Source: Gammaproteobacteria bacterium | GTDB taxonomy: Bacteria; Pseudomonadota; Gammaproteobacteria; GCA-001735895 | Assembly: GCA_027293245.1 (NCBI GenBank) | Contig: JAPUFZ010000039.1 | Span: forward strand, 1-9,099 | DNA: 9,099 nt | Direction: 5' to 3' | Shown here: positions 1 to 6,643 of the stretch, one piece after another | Layout of the letters: every line of letters starts with the position of its first letter | Position numbering within the stretch: the stretch's first letter is position 1 | Position numbers and translations under genes: made by a program | The notes under the pieces: model-generated | The model's input: only the letters and a program-made list of their open reading frames with translations | Databases searched by the model: none | What the model was told of the DNA's origin: nothing

Positions 1-459
1 GATATAGCAATTGAAATCGAAGAGGGCGGCAAGCGACACTGGTCGCAGGTATTGTCTTTGAGTTGCGAAACGCCTGATCCGGAGATAGCTTCACAGATGC
101 AGGTACAGGTCGGCAAGGCGATCTATTTTTTTAATGCGGTACATTTTCAGGAAGATATTCCGATTCAGCTGGAGTCACGATATGTGAATCCCGATCTGGT
201 CCCTGATTTTCTGGAACAGGATTTCAGTCGCTTTACATCGACGAGTTACCTGTTAAAGCAATTTCAGCCTGATGAAATGGAACACATCGTACGCGCCGTT
301 ATGCCCGATGAACAAGCACGCGAGGCGTTATTGATTACCAGTAGCGAACCCTGCCTGCAACTCTCACGACGAACCTGGAAGAACCAGCAGGTCGTTACTC
401 ATGTCACCATGACCTATCCCAGTAGCCGTTACGACCTGGGTGCCCGTTATGCAATTTAG
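1..459 (+). CDS. hutC: Histidine utilisation repressor HutC, C-terminal part (5' end outside window)
   Basis: The frame is open from base 1 to the TAG at 457-459, giving 152 residues with no start inside the window that fits the family, so the gene begins upstream. What is visible is the UTRA effector-binding domain of a GntR/HutC regulator. The stretches [20 protein letters not shown] and [11 protein letters not shown], and the ending [14 protein letters not shown], are typical of HutC. Family members are about 230-250 residues, so the winged-helix DNA-binding domain (roughly 85-90 residues) is missing only because of the window edge. HutC represses hut operons and is released by urocanate. 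That is family knowledge and fits the urocanate hydratase gene 38 nt downstream on the same strand. The inducer pocket cannot be checked from sequence alone. The ATG-less TTG at 52 is not a likely start, because the residues before it (RHWSQVL) already match the family. Confidence 0.93.
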   Translation, partial: DIAIEIEEGGKRHWSQVLSLSCETPDPEIASQMQVQVGKAIYFFNAVHFQEDIPIQLESRYVNPDLVPDFLEQDFSRFTSTSYLLKQFQPDEMEHIVRAVMPDEQAREALLITSSEPCLQLSRRTWKNQQVVTHVTMTYPSSRYDLGARYAI

Positions 460-497
460 TACTCCTTACAATAGCGCTTAAGCCCGAGGATAATCAA

Positions 498-2171
498 ATG
501 TCTTTAGATCGTACCGACAAGACCCGCAAAATTCGTGCCCCACGCGGCACAGAGCTAAGCTGCAAGAGCTGGTTAACCGAAGCACCCTACCGAATGATTC
601 AGAATAATCTGGACCCCGAAATCGCCGAAATACCCGAACAGCTTATCGTCTATGGTGGTATCGGGCGCGCGGCACGTAACTGGGAATGCTACGACAAGAT
701 ACTCGAGTGCCTGAAAGCGCTGGAAGATGATGAAAGCCTGTTAATCCAGTCTGGCAAGCCGGTCGGGGTCTTCAGAACTCACGTCGACGCGCCGCGAGTA
801 CTGATTGCAAACTCTAACCTGGTGCCGGCCTGGTCGACCTGGGAGCATTTCAACGAACTCGATCGCAAGGGATTAATGATGTATGGCCAGATGACCGCCG
901 GATCATGGATTTATATCGGTAGCCAGGGCATCGTCCAGGGCACCTACGAAACCTTTGTCGAAGCCGGACGCCAGCACTTCGACGGCGATACCCGCGGCAA
1001 GTGGATTTTAACTTCGGGCCTGGGTGGCATGGGTGGTGCACAGCCGCTGGCGGCGACCATGGCCGGGTACAGCATATTGTGCATCGAATGCGACGCGGAT
1101 CGCATCGATTTCAGGCTGCGCACCAAATATCTGGATCGCAAGGCAGATTCTCTGGATCAGGCCCTGCAAATAATAGATAGCGCCTGCGCCAATGGTGAGG
1201 CGATTTCGGTCGGCCTGTTGGGCAACGGCGGTGAAATTCTACCCGAACTGGTGAAGCGTGGCGTCAAGCCCAACCTGGTGACTGATCAAACCTCGGCGCA
1301 CGATCCGGTGAATGGTTACCTGCCGATAGGCTGGAGCATGGAACAATGGACCATGAAGCGGAGTACCGATCCGGAACTGGTGGCCAAAGAGGCGAGAAAA
1401 TCGATGGCTGTACACGTACAGGCGATGCTGGATTTTCACCGGCAGGGCATTCCCACGGTGGATTATGGTAATAATATTCGACAGGAAGCCTTCAATCTTG
1501 GTGTGAAAAATGCTTTCGATTTCCCCGGTTTTGTACCTGCTTATATCCGGCCCCTGTTTTGTCGAGGCGTCGGCCCGTTTCGATGGGTAGCCTTATCGGG
1601 TGATCCGGAGGATATTTACAAAACCGACGCCAAAGTGAAACAGCTGATTCCGGATGACCCACATCTTCATAACTGGCTGGACATGGCACAAAGCCGCATC
1701 AGCTTCCAGGGCTTACCCGCGCGTATTTGCTGGGTCGGTCTGGGTGACCGCGATCGTCTCGGCCTGGCTTTCAATGAAATGGTCAGGTCGGGGGAGTTAA
1801 AAGCGCCGATTGTGATCGGTCGAGACCACCTTGATTCGGGTTCTGTTGCCAGCCCCAACCGTGAAACCGAATCAATGATGGACGGTTCCGATGCGGTTTC
1901 TGACTGGGCCCTGTTAAACCTTTTACTGAGTACATCGGGCGGTGCTACCTGGGTTTCGTTTCACCATGGTGGTGGCGTTGGTATGGGTTACTCACAACAT
2001 GCCGGGCTTGTTATCTGCTGCGACGGCACCGATGCTGCGAGCGAACGTATCAAGCGGGTTCTGTGGAATGATCCTGCTTCAGGGGTCATGCGACACGCCG
2101 ATGCGGGATATGAAGACGCGAAAGCCTGCGCTCGCAAACACGGGTTGAACCTGGGTGCAATCGAGTTATGA
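498..2171 (+). CDS. hutU: Urocanate hydratase (urocanase)
   Basis: This 557-residue protein has the full length of bacterial urocanases. It catalyses the second step of cytosolic histidine degradation, converting urocanate to 4-imidazolone-5-propionate with tightly bound NAD+. The glycine-rich NAD-binding motif GLGGMGG lies at residues 174-180. The segment [13 protein letters not shown] carries C411, which corresponds to the catalytic cysteine (C410) of the Pseudomonas putida enzyme. The conserved N-terminal [12 protein letters not shown] (52-63) and the C-terminal [15 protein letters not shown] are also present. The ATG at 498 is preceded by a good Shine-Dalgarno sequence, GAGGA at 486-490, with 7 nt spacing. 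Cotranscription with hutC is likely, since the gap is 38 nt. No hutH follows: 37 nt after the stop the convergent tcdA gene ends. Histidase and the later enzymes must therefore lie upstream of the window or elsewhere. Confidence 0.98.
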   Translation: MSLDRTDKTRKIRAPRGTELSCKSWLTEAPYRMIQNNLDPEIAEIPEQLIVYGGIGRAARNWECYDKILECLKALEDDESLLIQSGKPVGVFRTHVDAPRVLIANSNLVPAWSTWEHFNELDRKGLMMYGQMTAGSWIYIGSQGIVQGTYETFVEAGRQHFDGDTRGKWILTSGLGGMGGAQPLAATMAGYSILCIECDADRIDFRLRTKYLDRKADSLDQALQIIDSACANGEAISVGLLGNGGEILPELVKRGVKPNLVTDQTSAHDPVNGYLPIGWSMEQWTMKRSTDPELVAKEARKSMAVHVQAMLDFHRQGIPTVDYGNNIRQEAFNLGVKNAFDFPGFVPAYIRPLFCRGVGPFRWVALSGDPEDIYKTDAKVKQLIPDDPHLHNWLDMAQSRISFQGLPARICWVGLGDRDRLGLAFNEMVRSGELKAPIVIGRDHLDSGSVASPNRETESMMDGSDAVSDWALLNLLLSTSGGATWVSFHHGGGVGMGYSQHAGLVICCDGTDAASERIKRVLWNDPASGVMRHADAGYEDAKACARKHGLNLGAIEL

Positions 2172-2188
2172 GCAAATTGGGGACGTAG
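2168..2188 (+). other. Six-codon frame overlapping the hutU stop (ATGA overlap)
   Basis: The hutU stop TGA (2169-2171) overlaps an ATG at 2168-2170 that reads MSKLGT and ends in TAG at 2186-2188. ATGA overlaps usually mark translationally coupled genes within an operon, but this frame closes after six codons. It may be the leftover start of a lost downstream gene, or chance. Nothing shows that it is expressed. Confidence 0.2.
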
Positions 2189-2208
2189 AACAGTTTTAAA
2201 TAATGGTG

Positions 2209-3000
2209 CTACGACTCCTGTTTTCGCAGGTATTTTGAAATCGCGTGGGAAATCGCGATAAAGCCGAAACTGGCGGTCACACCGACAAACGACCCGATGC
2301 CACTGGCGCAATCGAGGGTGGTTCTTTCATCCTGACCTGGTTTGGCAAAACTCACAGTGCCGTTAGCGGCCGGGTATACCGCCTGCTCGGTCGAGAATAT
2401 GCAGTCGATCGCAAACCGGCGCTTCGGATTTCGGCTATAGCCTATTTGATGACGTAAGTTGGAGCGCAGTTTGGCGAGCAGGGGGTCGTTGTAGGTTTGT
2501 GTCAGGTCAGCCACTTCGATTTTGCTCGGATTGGTTAGTCCACCGGCCCCGCCGGTGGAGACAACTGGTATCTTGTTGCGCCGGCAATGATGAACCAGTG
2601 ATAACTTGTGCTGTACCTGGTCTATCGCATCGATGACGTAGTCAAACTGGGCAAAGTTAAACTTGCCGATACTGGCGCGGGTCACCAGATCGTCGATCGC
2701 GACACAGTGACACTCGGGATTAATCTGTAGTATTCGGTCCCTGAGTACCTCGACTTTGCTTGCGCCGATGGTGTTGTCGAGGGTATGGACCTGGCGATTG
2801 GTGTTGCCGATGTCGATATCATCGTGATCAATTAAGCTGATATTGCCTATGCCGGAGCGCGCAGCGGCTTCTGCAGCCCAGGAGCCAACACCACCAATGC
2901 CGACGATACAGAAATGGGCCTGGTATAGTTGTTCGAGTGCACTGGAACCATAAACTCTGGCCAGTCCCTGGAATCGATCGATATAATTCTGGCTCAGCAC
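2209..3000 (-). CDS. tcdA: tRNA threonylcarbamoyladenosine dehydratase (E1-like, TcdA/CsdL)
   Basis: The 263-residue protein belongs to the ThiF/MoeB/E1 ATP-dependent activating-enzyme family. The nucleotide-binding loop GIGGVGSWAAEA spans residues 34-45. Family motifs follow: NTNRQ (66-70), INPEC (93-97), DYVIDAID (120-127), CRRNKIPVVSTGGAGG (139-154) and DCASGIGS (230-237). The alignment with E. coli TcdA (formerly YgdL/CsdL) is close to end-to-end. The enzyme dehydrates t6A at position 37 of ANN-decoding tRNAs to the cyclic form ct6A. I see no CxxC zinc pairs like those of MoeB or ThiF, which supports TcdA over those relatives. The start is GTG at 3000. An in-frame TAG lies about 40 nt upstream with no ATG between, so this start is nearly forced, although the Shine-Dalgarno is weak. 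The gene is divergent from gmk and convergent with hutU. The partner genes csdA and csdE are not in the window. Confidence 0.95.
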   Translation of the reverse strand: MLSQNYIDRFQGLARVYGSSALEQLYQAHFCIVGIGGVGSWAAEAAARSGIGNISLIDHDDIDIGNTNRQVHTLDNTIGASKVEVLRDRILQINPECHCVAIDDLVTRASIGKFNFAQFDYVIDAIDQVQHKLSLVHHCRRNKIPVVSTGGAGGLTNPSKIEVADLTQTYNDPLLAKLRSNLRHQIGYSRNPKRRFAIDCIFSTEQAVYPAANGTVSFAKPGQDERTTLDCASGIGSFVGVTASFGFIAISHAISKYLRKQES

Positions 3001-3014
3001 TGGATGTCCGATAA

Positions 3015-3044
3015 AATATAATAAGGCAAGTGTATTGGTCTAAA
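3015..3044 (-). promoter_or_regulatory. Candidate tcdA promoter
   Basis: On the - strand, TTTAGA (3044-3039) and TATATT (3020-3015) are separated by 18 bp. The -10 matches the consensus at 5 of 6 positions. Transcription would begin only about 8 nt before the GTG start, giving an almost leaderless mRNA; this fits the lack of a good Shine-Dalgarno but also makes the call uncertain. The -35 overlaps that of the proposed gmk promoter on the other strand. Confidence 0.3.
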
Positions 3045-3063
3045 CCCAAACTGTCATTACAAT
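3035..3063 (+). promoter_or_regulatory. Candidate gmk promoter (sigma-70 type)
   Basis: TTGGTC at 3035-3040 and TACAAT at 3058-3063 are separated by exactly 17 bp. The -10 matches 5 of 6 consensus bases and the -35 matches 3 of 6. It lies about 55 bp before the gmk start in the divergent gap, where a promoter is required because the upstream gene points the other way. Confidence 0.45.
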
Positions 3064-3118
3064 AGCTGGATATCGAGAAAACCAACATTCTTCATTTAAA
3101 AAAACGAAAGGATCCTGA

Positions 3119-3745
3119 ATGATATCTACTTGCCTGTTTACTATTTCCGCGCCTTCGGGTGCTGGCAAAACCAGTCTGGTGAAAGCGTTGCTGTCGAGGA
3201 AACAGAGCTCGCTTTCGGTTAGTGTCTCGCATTCAACGCGAAATATGCGCCCCGGAGAAATCGATGGCGTAGATTATCACTTTGTTTCGGTCGACAAATT
3301 CGAGCAAATGGTAGCCGATAGTCATTTTCTCGAGCACGCCAGTGTGTTTGATAATTACTATGGCACGGCACGCGCCTCGGTCGAGGCAATGCTCGACAGT
3401 GGTAAGCATGTCATTCTCGAAATCGACTGGCAGGGCGCCCGCCAGGTCAAAGAAAGGATGCCGGAAACAATTTGCATCTTTATCCTGCCGCCTTCGCGGG
3501 AGGCGCTGGAGCAGCGCCTGGTCGATCGCGCAACCGAGGACAGGAAAGCCATCGACCGGCGCATGATGGAAGCCGATAGTGAAATGTCACACTACGGTGA
3601 CGCACAGTTTGTGGTCATTAATGAAGAATTTGAACGGGCCTTATACGACCTTGAGTGCATTACTCACGTGCAAAGCCTGACTTTGAGTCGCCAAAAGACG
3701 AAATATAAGGCTTTATTTGATTCTATTCCTAAAATTATCGACTAA
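3119..3745 (+). CDS. gmk: Guanylate kinase
   Basis: This 208-residue enzyme phosphorylates GMP (and dGMP) to GDP with ATP in the cytosol, an essential step of guanine nucleotide supply. The P-loop SAPSGAGKTS is at residues 10-19, with K17 contacting phosphate. The GMP-binding region VSHSTRNMRPGE (36-47) and FLEHASVFDNYYGT (70-83) is complete. EIDWQGAR (101-108) and IFILPPS (120-126) are standard Gmk motifs. The length is the same as E. coli Gmk (about 207), and the match runs end to end through the SRQKTKYKAL tail. The ATG is supported by AAAGGA at 3107-3112, 6 nt before it. The gene lies upstream of rpoZ and spoT, the classic proteobacterial order. A 219-nt gap with promoter-like sequences separates it from rpoZ, so the two may be only partly cotranscribed. 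Confidence 0.97.
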   Translation: MISTCLFTISAPSGAGKTSLVKALLSRKQSSLSVSVSHSTRNMRPGEIDGVDYHFVSVDKFEQMVADSHFLEHASVFDNYYGTARASVEAMLDSGKHVILEIDWQGARQVKERMPETICIFILPPSREALEQRLVDRATEDRKAIDRRMMEADSEMSHYGDAQFVVINEEFERALYDLECITHVQSLTLSRQKTKYKALFDSIPKIID

Positions 3746-3785
3746 TTAAAGCCTTACTGAACCCGATAAATTTGCGGCAATATCG

Positions 3786-3809
3786 AAAACGGGCGCAACC
3801 CTTGTTTTT
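3786..3809 (+). terminator. Weak terminator-like stem after gmk
   Basis: AAAACGGG (3786-3793), a CGCAA loop, CCC (3799-3801), a TT bulge and GTTTT (3804-3808) form an imperfect stem running into the T-rich stretch TTGTTTTT (3802-3809). The GC core is only 3 bp, so any termination would be partial. It starts about 40 nt after the gmk stop and lies before the rpoZ promoter candidates. Confidence 0.25.
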
Positions 3810-3815
3810 AAGGCA

Positions 3816-3843
3816 TTGATTTTAGGAAGAAATTGGCTAGAAA
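3816..3843 (+). promoter_or_regulatory. Candidate upstream rpoZ promoter
   Basis: TTGATT (3816-3821) and TAGAAA (3838-3843) are spaced 16 bp, each matching 4 of 6 consensus bases. The -10 sits inside the first copy of the TTGGCTAGAA repeat. It would give a leader of about 115 nt for rpoZ. Confidence 0.25.
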
Positions 3844-3923
3844 TTTGGCGTGCCTGTTATTGCGGAACCAGGCTGACGAATTTTTCAGAGAATCCTTCCG
3901 ATTTGACGCATATTTGGCTAGAA
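3833..3923 (+). repeat. Two direct copies of TTGGCTAGAA before rpoZ
   Basis: Identical 10-mers lie at 3833-3842 and 3914-3923, 81 bp apart, both in the gmk-rpoZ gap and both containing the TAGAA of a possible -10 element. A related TTGGCTAAAT lies at 6731-6740, just before ridA. They may be promoter elements or regulator sites, or chance in a short AT-rich gap. Confidence 0.4.
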
Positions 3924-3924
3924 T
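3896..3924 (+). promoter_or_regulatory. Candidate proximal rpoZ promoter
   Basis: TAGAAT at 3919-3924 matches the -10 consensus at 5 of 6 positions. TTCCGA (3896-3901), 17 bp upstream, is a poor -35 (3 of 6). The start of transcription would be near 3931, about 34 nt before the rpoZ ATG. The TTGACG at 3903-3908 is a better -35 by sequence but is only 10 bp from TAGAAT. Confidence 0.35.
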
Positions 3925-3964
3925 AACGCCCCTTTTATCGTATAGCAGACCCCGGAGCTAAAAT

Positions 3965-4258
3965 ATGGCCCGTATTACCGTTGAAGATTGTCTTGAACAT
4001 GTCGATAACCGCTTTGACCTGGTTTTGCTGGCAGCGCGTCGCGCGCGACAAATTGCGCAGGGTGCCGACCCATTGGTTCCTGCCGAAAACGATAAGCCCA
4101 CCGTTATTGCGTTACGAGAAATTGCTGAAAACCTGATTTCGGTAAAAAGTATGGATGAAATGGAAACCCAGCGCGAAATGGAAAGGATTTCGACCGACGA
4201 CCAACTGATACGCGAAATTGCTCAGGCGAGTTTAAGAAACCAGGAACTCCCCGAATAA
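3965..4258 (+). CDS. rpoZ: DNA-directed RNA polymerase omega subunit
   Basis: The 97-residue product matches omega (E. coli 91 residues). It begins [30 protein letters not shown] and contains [16 protein letters not shown], the most conserved parts of the family. Omega wraps the beta' C-terminal region and helps RNA polymerase assembly. In E. coli the residues after Met (A2, R3, V4, T5) form part of (p)ppGpp site 1. Here they are A2, R3, I4, T5, so that site appears kept. The tail after residue 65 is acidic, probably helical ([25 protein letters not shown]) and poorly conserved in the family. The start is ATG with GGAG at 3954-3957, 7 nt upstream. spoT begins 168 nt downstream on the same strand, so enzyme and target of the alarmone are neighbours, as in E. 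coli. Confidence 0.97.
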   Translation: MARITVEDCLEHVDNRFDLVLLAARRARQIAQGADPLVPAENDKPTVIALREIAENLISVKSMDEMETQREMERISTDDQLIREIAQASLRNQELPE

Positions 4259-4291
4259 GGCGGTTTTTTACTCCTGCAAACCGTTCTTTTT
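4259..4291 (+). terminator. Possible rho-independent terminator right after rpoZ
   Basis: CGGTTT (4261-4266) pairs perfectly with AAACCG (4278-4283) across an 11-nt loop. Two further G-U pairs (GG 4259-4260 with TT 4284-4285) are possible, and a T-rich run TTCTTTTT (4284-4291) follows. It starts at the base after the rpoZ stop codon. The stem is short and the loop large, so strength is doubtful. Confidence 0.4.
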
Positions 4292-4323
4292 ACGCTCCCG
4301 CGCAACAGCGCGGCCCAACCGCC
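4259..4323 (+). promoter_or_regulatory. Alternative long-range stem and GC hairpin between rpoZ and spoT
   Basis: GGCGGTT (4259-4265) is perfectly complementary to AACCGCC (4317-4323). Between them lies a perfect 6-bp GC hairpin: CCGCGC (4298-4303), loop AACA, GCGCGG (4308-4313). The outer stem uses the same left strand (4261-4265) as the terminator-like hairpin, so the two folds exclude each other. The GC hairpin has no following T run and is not itself a terminator. Confidence 0.35.
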
Positions 4324-4353
4324 TGCGTAAACCTAAACTATATTAGCTAAATG

Positions 4354-4362
4354 TGATATAAC
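4354..4362 (+). promoter_or_regulatory. Candidate spoT promoter (extended -10)
   Basis: TGA-TATAAC at 4354-4362 is an extended -10 (TGn plus a 5-of-6 hexamer). No good -35 stands 17 bp upstream (TAAACT at 4334-4339), which extended -10 promoters tolerate. Transcription would begin near 4369, about 58 nt before spoT. Confidence 0.4.
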
Positions 4363-4381
4363 TATCTGTTATGTCGTTAAT

Positions 4382-4408
4382 TTTCGTGTCCCTCTATGAA
4401 TCACGAAA
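4382..4408 (+). repeat. Inverted repeat in the spoT leader
   Basis: TTTCGTG (4382-4388) and CACGAAA (4402-4408) are perfect 7-bp inverted arms around a 13-nt loop. They lie after the proposed promoter and end 4 nt before the AAGG Shine-Dalgarno (4413-4416). They could form an mRNA hairpin next to the ribosome site or an operator. Confidence 0.45.
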
Positions 4409-4412
4409 GCTT

Positions 4413-4432
4413 AAGGTAACTATGCAATGATG
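4413..4432 (+). promoter_or_regulatory. spoT ribosome binding site with overlapping two-codon ORF
   Basis: AAGG (4413-4416) is followed by ATG CAA TGA at 4422-4430, a start-stop frame of two codons. Its TGA overlaps the spoT ATG (4427-4429), and another in-frame ATG follows (4430-4432). Spacing from AAGG is 5 nt to the mini-ORF, 10 nt to the first spoT ATG and 13 nt to the second, so the mini-ORF start is the better placed one. Confidence 0.35.
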
Positions 4433-6598
4433 TCGCGCGCGGAACACGCTAACCTGTTCGAGGTCGTCGCTGACGGACAACCGCTCAGTGAGGATGCTAC
4501 TCGAATTGGTGAGCTGTGCGCAGAACTTGATACCTATCTGGAACCCCGGCAAGTCGATGAGGTTTATCGCGCCTACCTGTTAGGCGCGCGCGCGCACGAA
4601 GGTCAAAGCCGTGTTTCAGGCGAACCCTACATCAGTCACCCGGTTGCGGTAGCCAGGATTCTCAGCGAAATGCGTATGGACGCCAACAGCATCATCGCAG
4701 CGATTTTGCACGATGTGATCGAGGATACGCCAACCCTGAAACAGAACCTGGTTGACGAGTTTGGTGAAGAAGTCGCCGACCTGGTTGACGGTGTCAGTAA
4801 ACTCACCCAGATCGATTTCCGTAGCCGTGCCGAGGCTCAGGCGGAAAACTTTCGTAAAATGATGCTGGCAATGGCCAAGGATATACGTGTCATTATTATC
4901 AAGCTCGCCGACCGCCTGCACAACATGCGAACCCTTGACGCGATGCCGCCCGACAAGCGTCGACGTATCGCGCGAGAAACCATGGATATATACGCGCCGA
5001 TTGCGAACCGTCTGGGTATATTCAAGATGCGCCACGAGTTGCTCGATTTATCCATCAAGAGTGCTTATCCGATGCGTTACCGTGCCCTCGAGAGCGCCTG
5101 TAAGGAAGTAGTCGGGTACCGCAAGGAAATATTCAATACCATTGCGGAAGCAATACGTAATCGTCTGAAGGAAGGAAATATCCATGCGGCGGTGATATAT
5201 CGGCAGAAAAATATTCACAGTATTTACCGCAAGATGAAGGAGAAAAAAATCAGTTTCAAGTCGCTCACCGACGTATTCGGTGTGCGCATCACGACCGATT
5301 CGGTGGATGACTGTTACCGCGTGCTTGGCATCATGCATAACCTGTATAAACCACTGCCCGGCAAGTTCAAAGATTATCTGGCGATTCCAAAAACCAATGG
5401 TTATCAGTCTTTGCATACCAGCTTGTTTGGGCCGCATGGTGTCGCCATTGAGGTGCAGATCAGAACCGAAGAGATGGATCACTTTGCCGAATCCGGAATT
5501 GCTGCACACTGGCTTTACAAGGAAGGTGATAATAGTTCGACGCAGGCCCAGTCGCGTGCCCTGGAATGGTTGAAGAATTTACTTGAAATGCAGCAAAAAT
5601 CAGGCAGTTCACAGGAATTCCTCGAAAGCGTAAAAGTTGACCTGTTTCCCGATGAAATCTACGTTTTTACACCCAAAGGCGACATCAAGAAATTGCCGCG
5701 TGGCTCGACAGTTGTAGATTTTGCCTACGCAGTGCATACCGACGTCGGCAATACCTGTGTTGCGGCGAGAATCGATAACCGCATGTCCCCACTCAGCAAT
5801 CCACTCTACAATGGGCAGACCATCGAAATCATCTGTTCCGATGCAAGCCGGCCACACCCCAGCTGGCTAGATTTCGTGATTACTGCCAAGGCGCGCACCA
5901 ATATCCGGCATTTTCTCAAAACATTACAAAAGGCCGAGGCCATTACACTTGGGCAGAGGTTATTGCAGCAGTCAGTCAGCAACCTGGTCGGTCGGGAAGA
6001 AGCCATCACCCCGGATAAACTTTCCCACGTGCTGGAACAATACCGCATCTCTGACCCGCAGGAACTGCTCGCCGAAATCGGCCTGGGCAATCGCAATTCC
6101 AGTCTGGTTGCCAAGGCCATGTACGATATATCTGAGGACGTAACGGAATTTGATTATTCCGGTAAACCACTCGCCATCAAGGGCACGGAAGGTATGGTGG
6201 TATCCTTCGCCAAGTGCTGCCGACCGGTACCCGGCGATGCGATTGTTGGTTTTATGTCCTCGGGTAAGGGCATAGTCGTGCATCAGCAAAATTGCCCTAA
6301 TATAACCGAGACCAGCAGTGAAAACCGGCAGTTATCGGTGCAATGGTCTGAACAGGTCGAAGGAGAGTATCTCGCTTTCATGCGGATTCAGGTTTCAAAT
6401 CAACGCGGTGTGCTGGCCAATCTGGCGGCAACCATCGCCAATACGTCGTCCAATATCGAGCATGTACACTTAACCGAAAAAGATGGGCGCATATCGACCA
6501 TCGAATTCGTCGTGACGGTAAAAGATCGCACCCACCTCGCCAGGATCATGAGAAAATTACGCAGTCTGCAGGTCGTCAACCGAATCTGGCGCAAATAA
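4427..6598 (+). CDS. spoT: Bifunctional (p)ppGpp synthetase/hydrolase SpoT
   Basis: The 723-residue protein has the full RelA/SpoT layout (E. coli SpoT 702). The HD hydrolase region covers about 45-200, with H71, H95-D96 (AAILHDVIEDT) and the ADRLHNMRTL motif (161-170) intact, so (p)ppGpp breakdown should work. The synthetase domain covers about 250-365: SIYRKMK (265-271), DVFGVRI (282-288), NGYQSLHT (324-331), EVQIRTEEM (342-350). The TGS domain starts near 408 (DEIYVFTPKGDIKKLPRGS). Zinc-finger-like residues C597, C598, H619 and C623 follow, then a C-terminal ACT domain (about 648-723). The motif that separates bifunctional enzymes (RxKD) from RelA-type synthetases (ExDD) reads KFKD at 313-316, a conservative change. 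The active hydrolase site and SpoT-like end-to-end match exclude RelA. Start choice between 4427 and 4430 is open. It lies in the usual order after rpoZ and probably has its own promoter. Confidence 0.98.
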   Translation: MMSRAEHANLFEVVADGQPLSEDATRIGELCAELDTYLEPRQVDEVYRAYLLGARAHEGQSRVSGEPYISHPVAVARILSEMRMDANSIIAAILHDVIEDTPTLKQNLVDEFGEEVADLVDGVSKLTQIDFRSRAEAQAENFRKMMLAMAKDIRVIIIKLADRLHNMRTLDAMPPDKRRRIARETMDIYAPIANRLGIFKMRHELLDLSIKSAYPMRYRALESACKEVVGYRKEIFNTIAEAIRNRLKEGNIHAAVIYRQKNIHSIYRKMKEKKISFKSLTDVFGVRITTDSVDDCYRVLGIMHNLYKPLPGKFKDYLAIPKTNGYQSLHTSLFGPHGVAIEVQIRTEEMDHFAESGIAAHWLYKEGDNSSTQAQSRALEWLKNLLEMQQKSGSSQEFLESVKVDLFPDEIYVFTPKGDIKKLPRGSTVVDFAYAVHTDVGNTCVAARIDNRMSPLSNPLYNGQTIEIICSDASRPHPSWLDFVITAKARTNIRHFLKTLQKAEAITLGQRLLQQSVSNLVGREEAITPDKLSHVLEQYRISDPQELLAEIGLGNRNSSLVAKAMYDISEDVTEFDYSGKPLAIKGTEGMVVSFAKCCRPVPGDAIVGFMSSGKGIVVHQQNCPNITETSSENRQLSVQWSEQVEGEYLAFMRIQVSNQRGVLANLAATIANTSSNIEHVHLTEKDGRISTIEFVVTVKDRTHLARIMRKLRSLQVVNRIWRK

Positions 6599-6643
6599 TC
6601 ATAACAAACTCTGTGCGAACAAAAGCAGTGAAACATGATTTTC

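Noticed and set aside
467..483. TACAAT (467-472) and palindrome GCTTAAGC (476-483) as a separate hutU promoter and HutC operator
   Set aside because: No -35 stands at a proper distance, and the palindrome does not resemble the HutC site I know from Pseudomonas (TTGTATA-like). Eight-bp palindromes are common by chance.
2184..2222. Terminator between convergent hutU and tcdA
   Set aside because: CGTAG/CTACG (2184-2188, 2209-2213) and AACAG/CTGTT (2189-2193, 2218-2222) are short 5-bp pairs with loops of 20 nt or more and no convincing GC stem plus T run in either direction.
1988..2311. 107-residue open frame on the - strand across the hutU-tcdA junction
   Set aside because: It overlaps the 3' ends of both genes in other frames and has no recognisable features.
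4298..4313. GC hairpin CCGCGC-AACA-GCGCGG as a terminator
   Set aside because: No T run follows on either strand. It is reported only as part of the rpoZ-spoT folding region.
5048..5509. 153-residue open frame on the - strand (and a 139-residue one at 4616-5035)
   Set aside because: Both are antisense to the conserved HD and synthetase domains of spoT, have no promoter or Shine-Dalgarno that I can see, and resemble no family.
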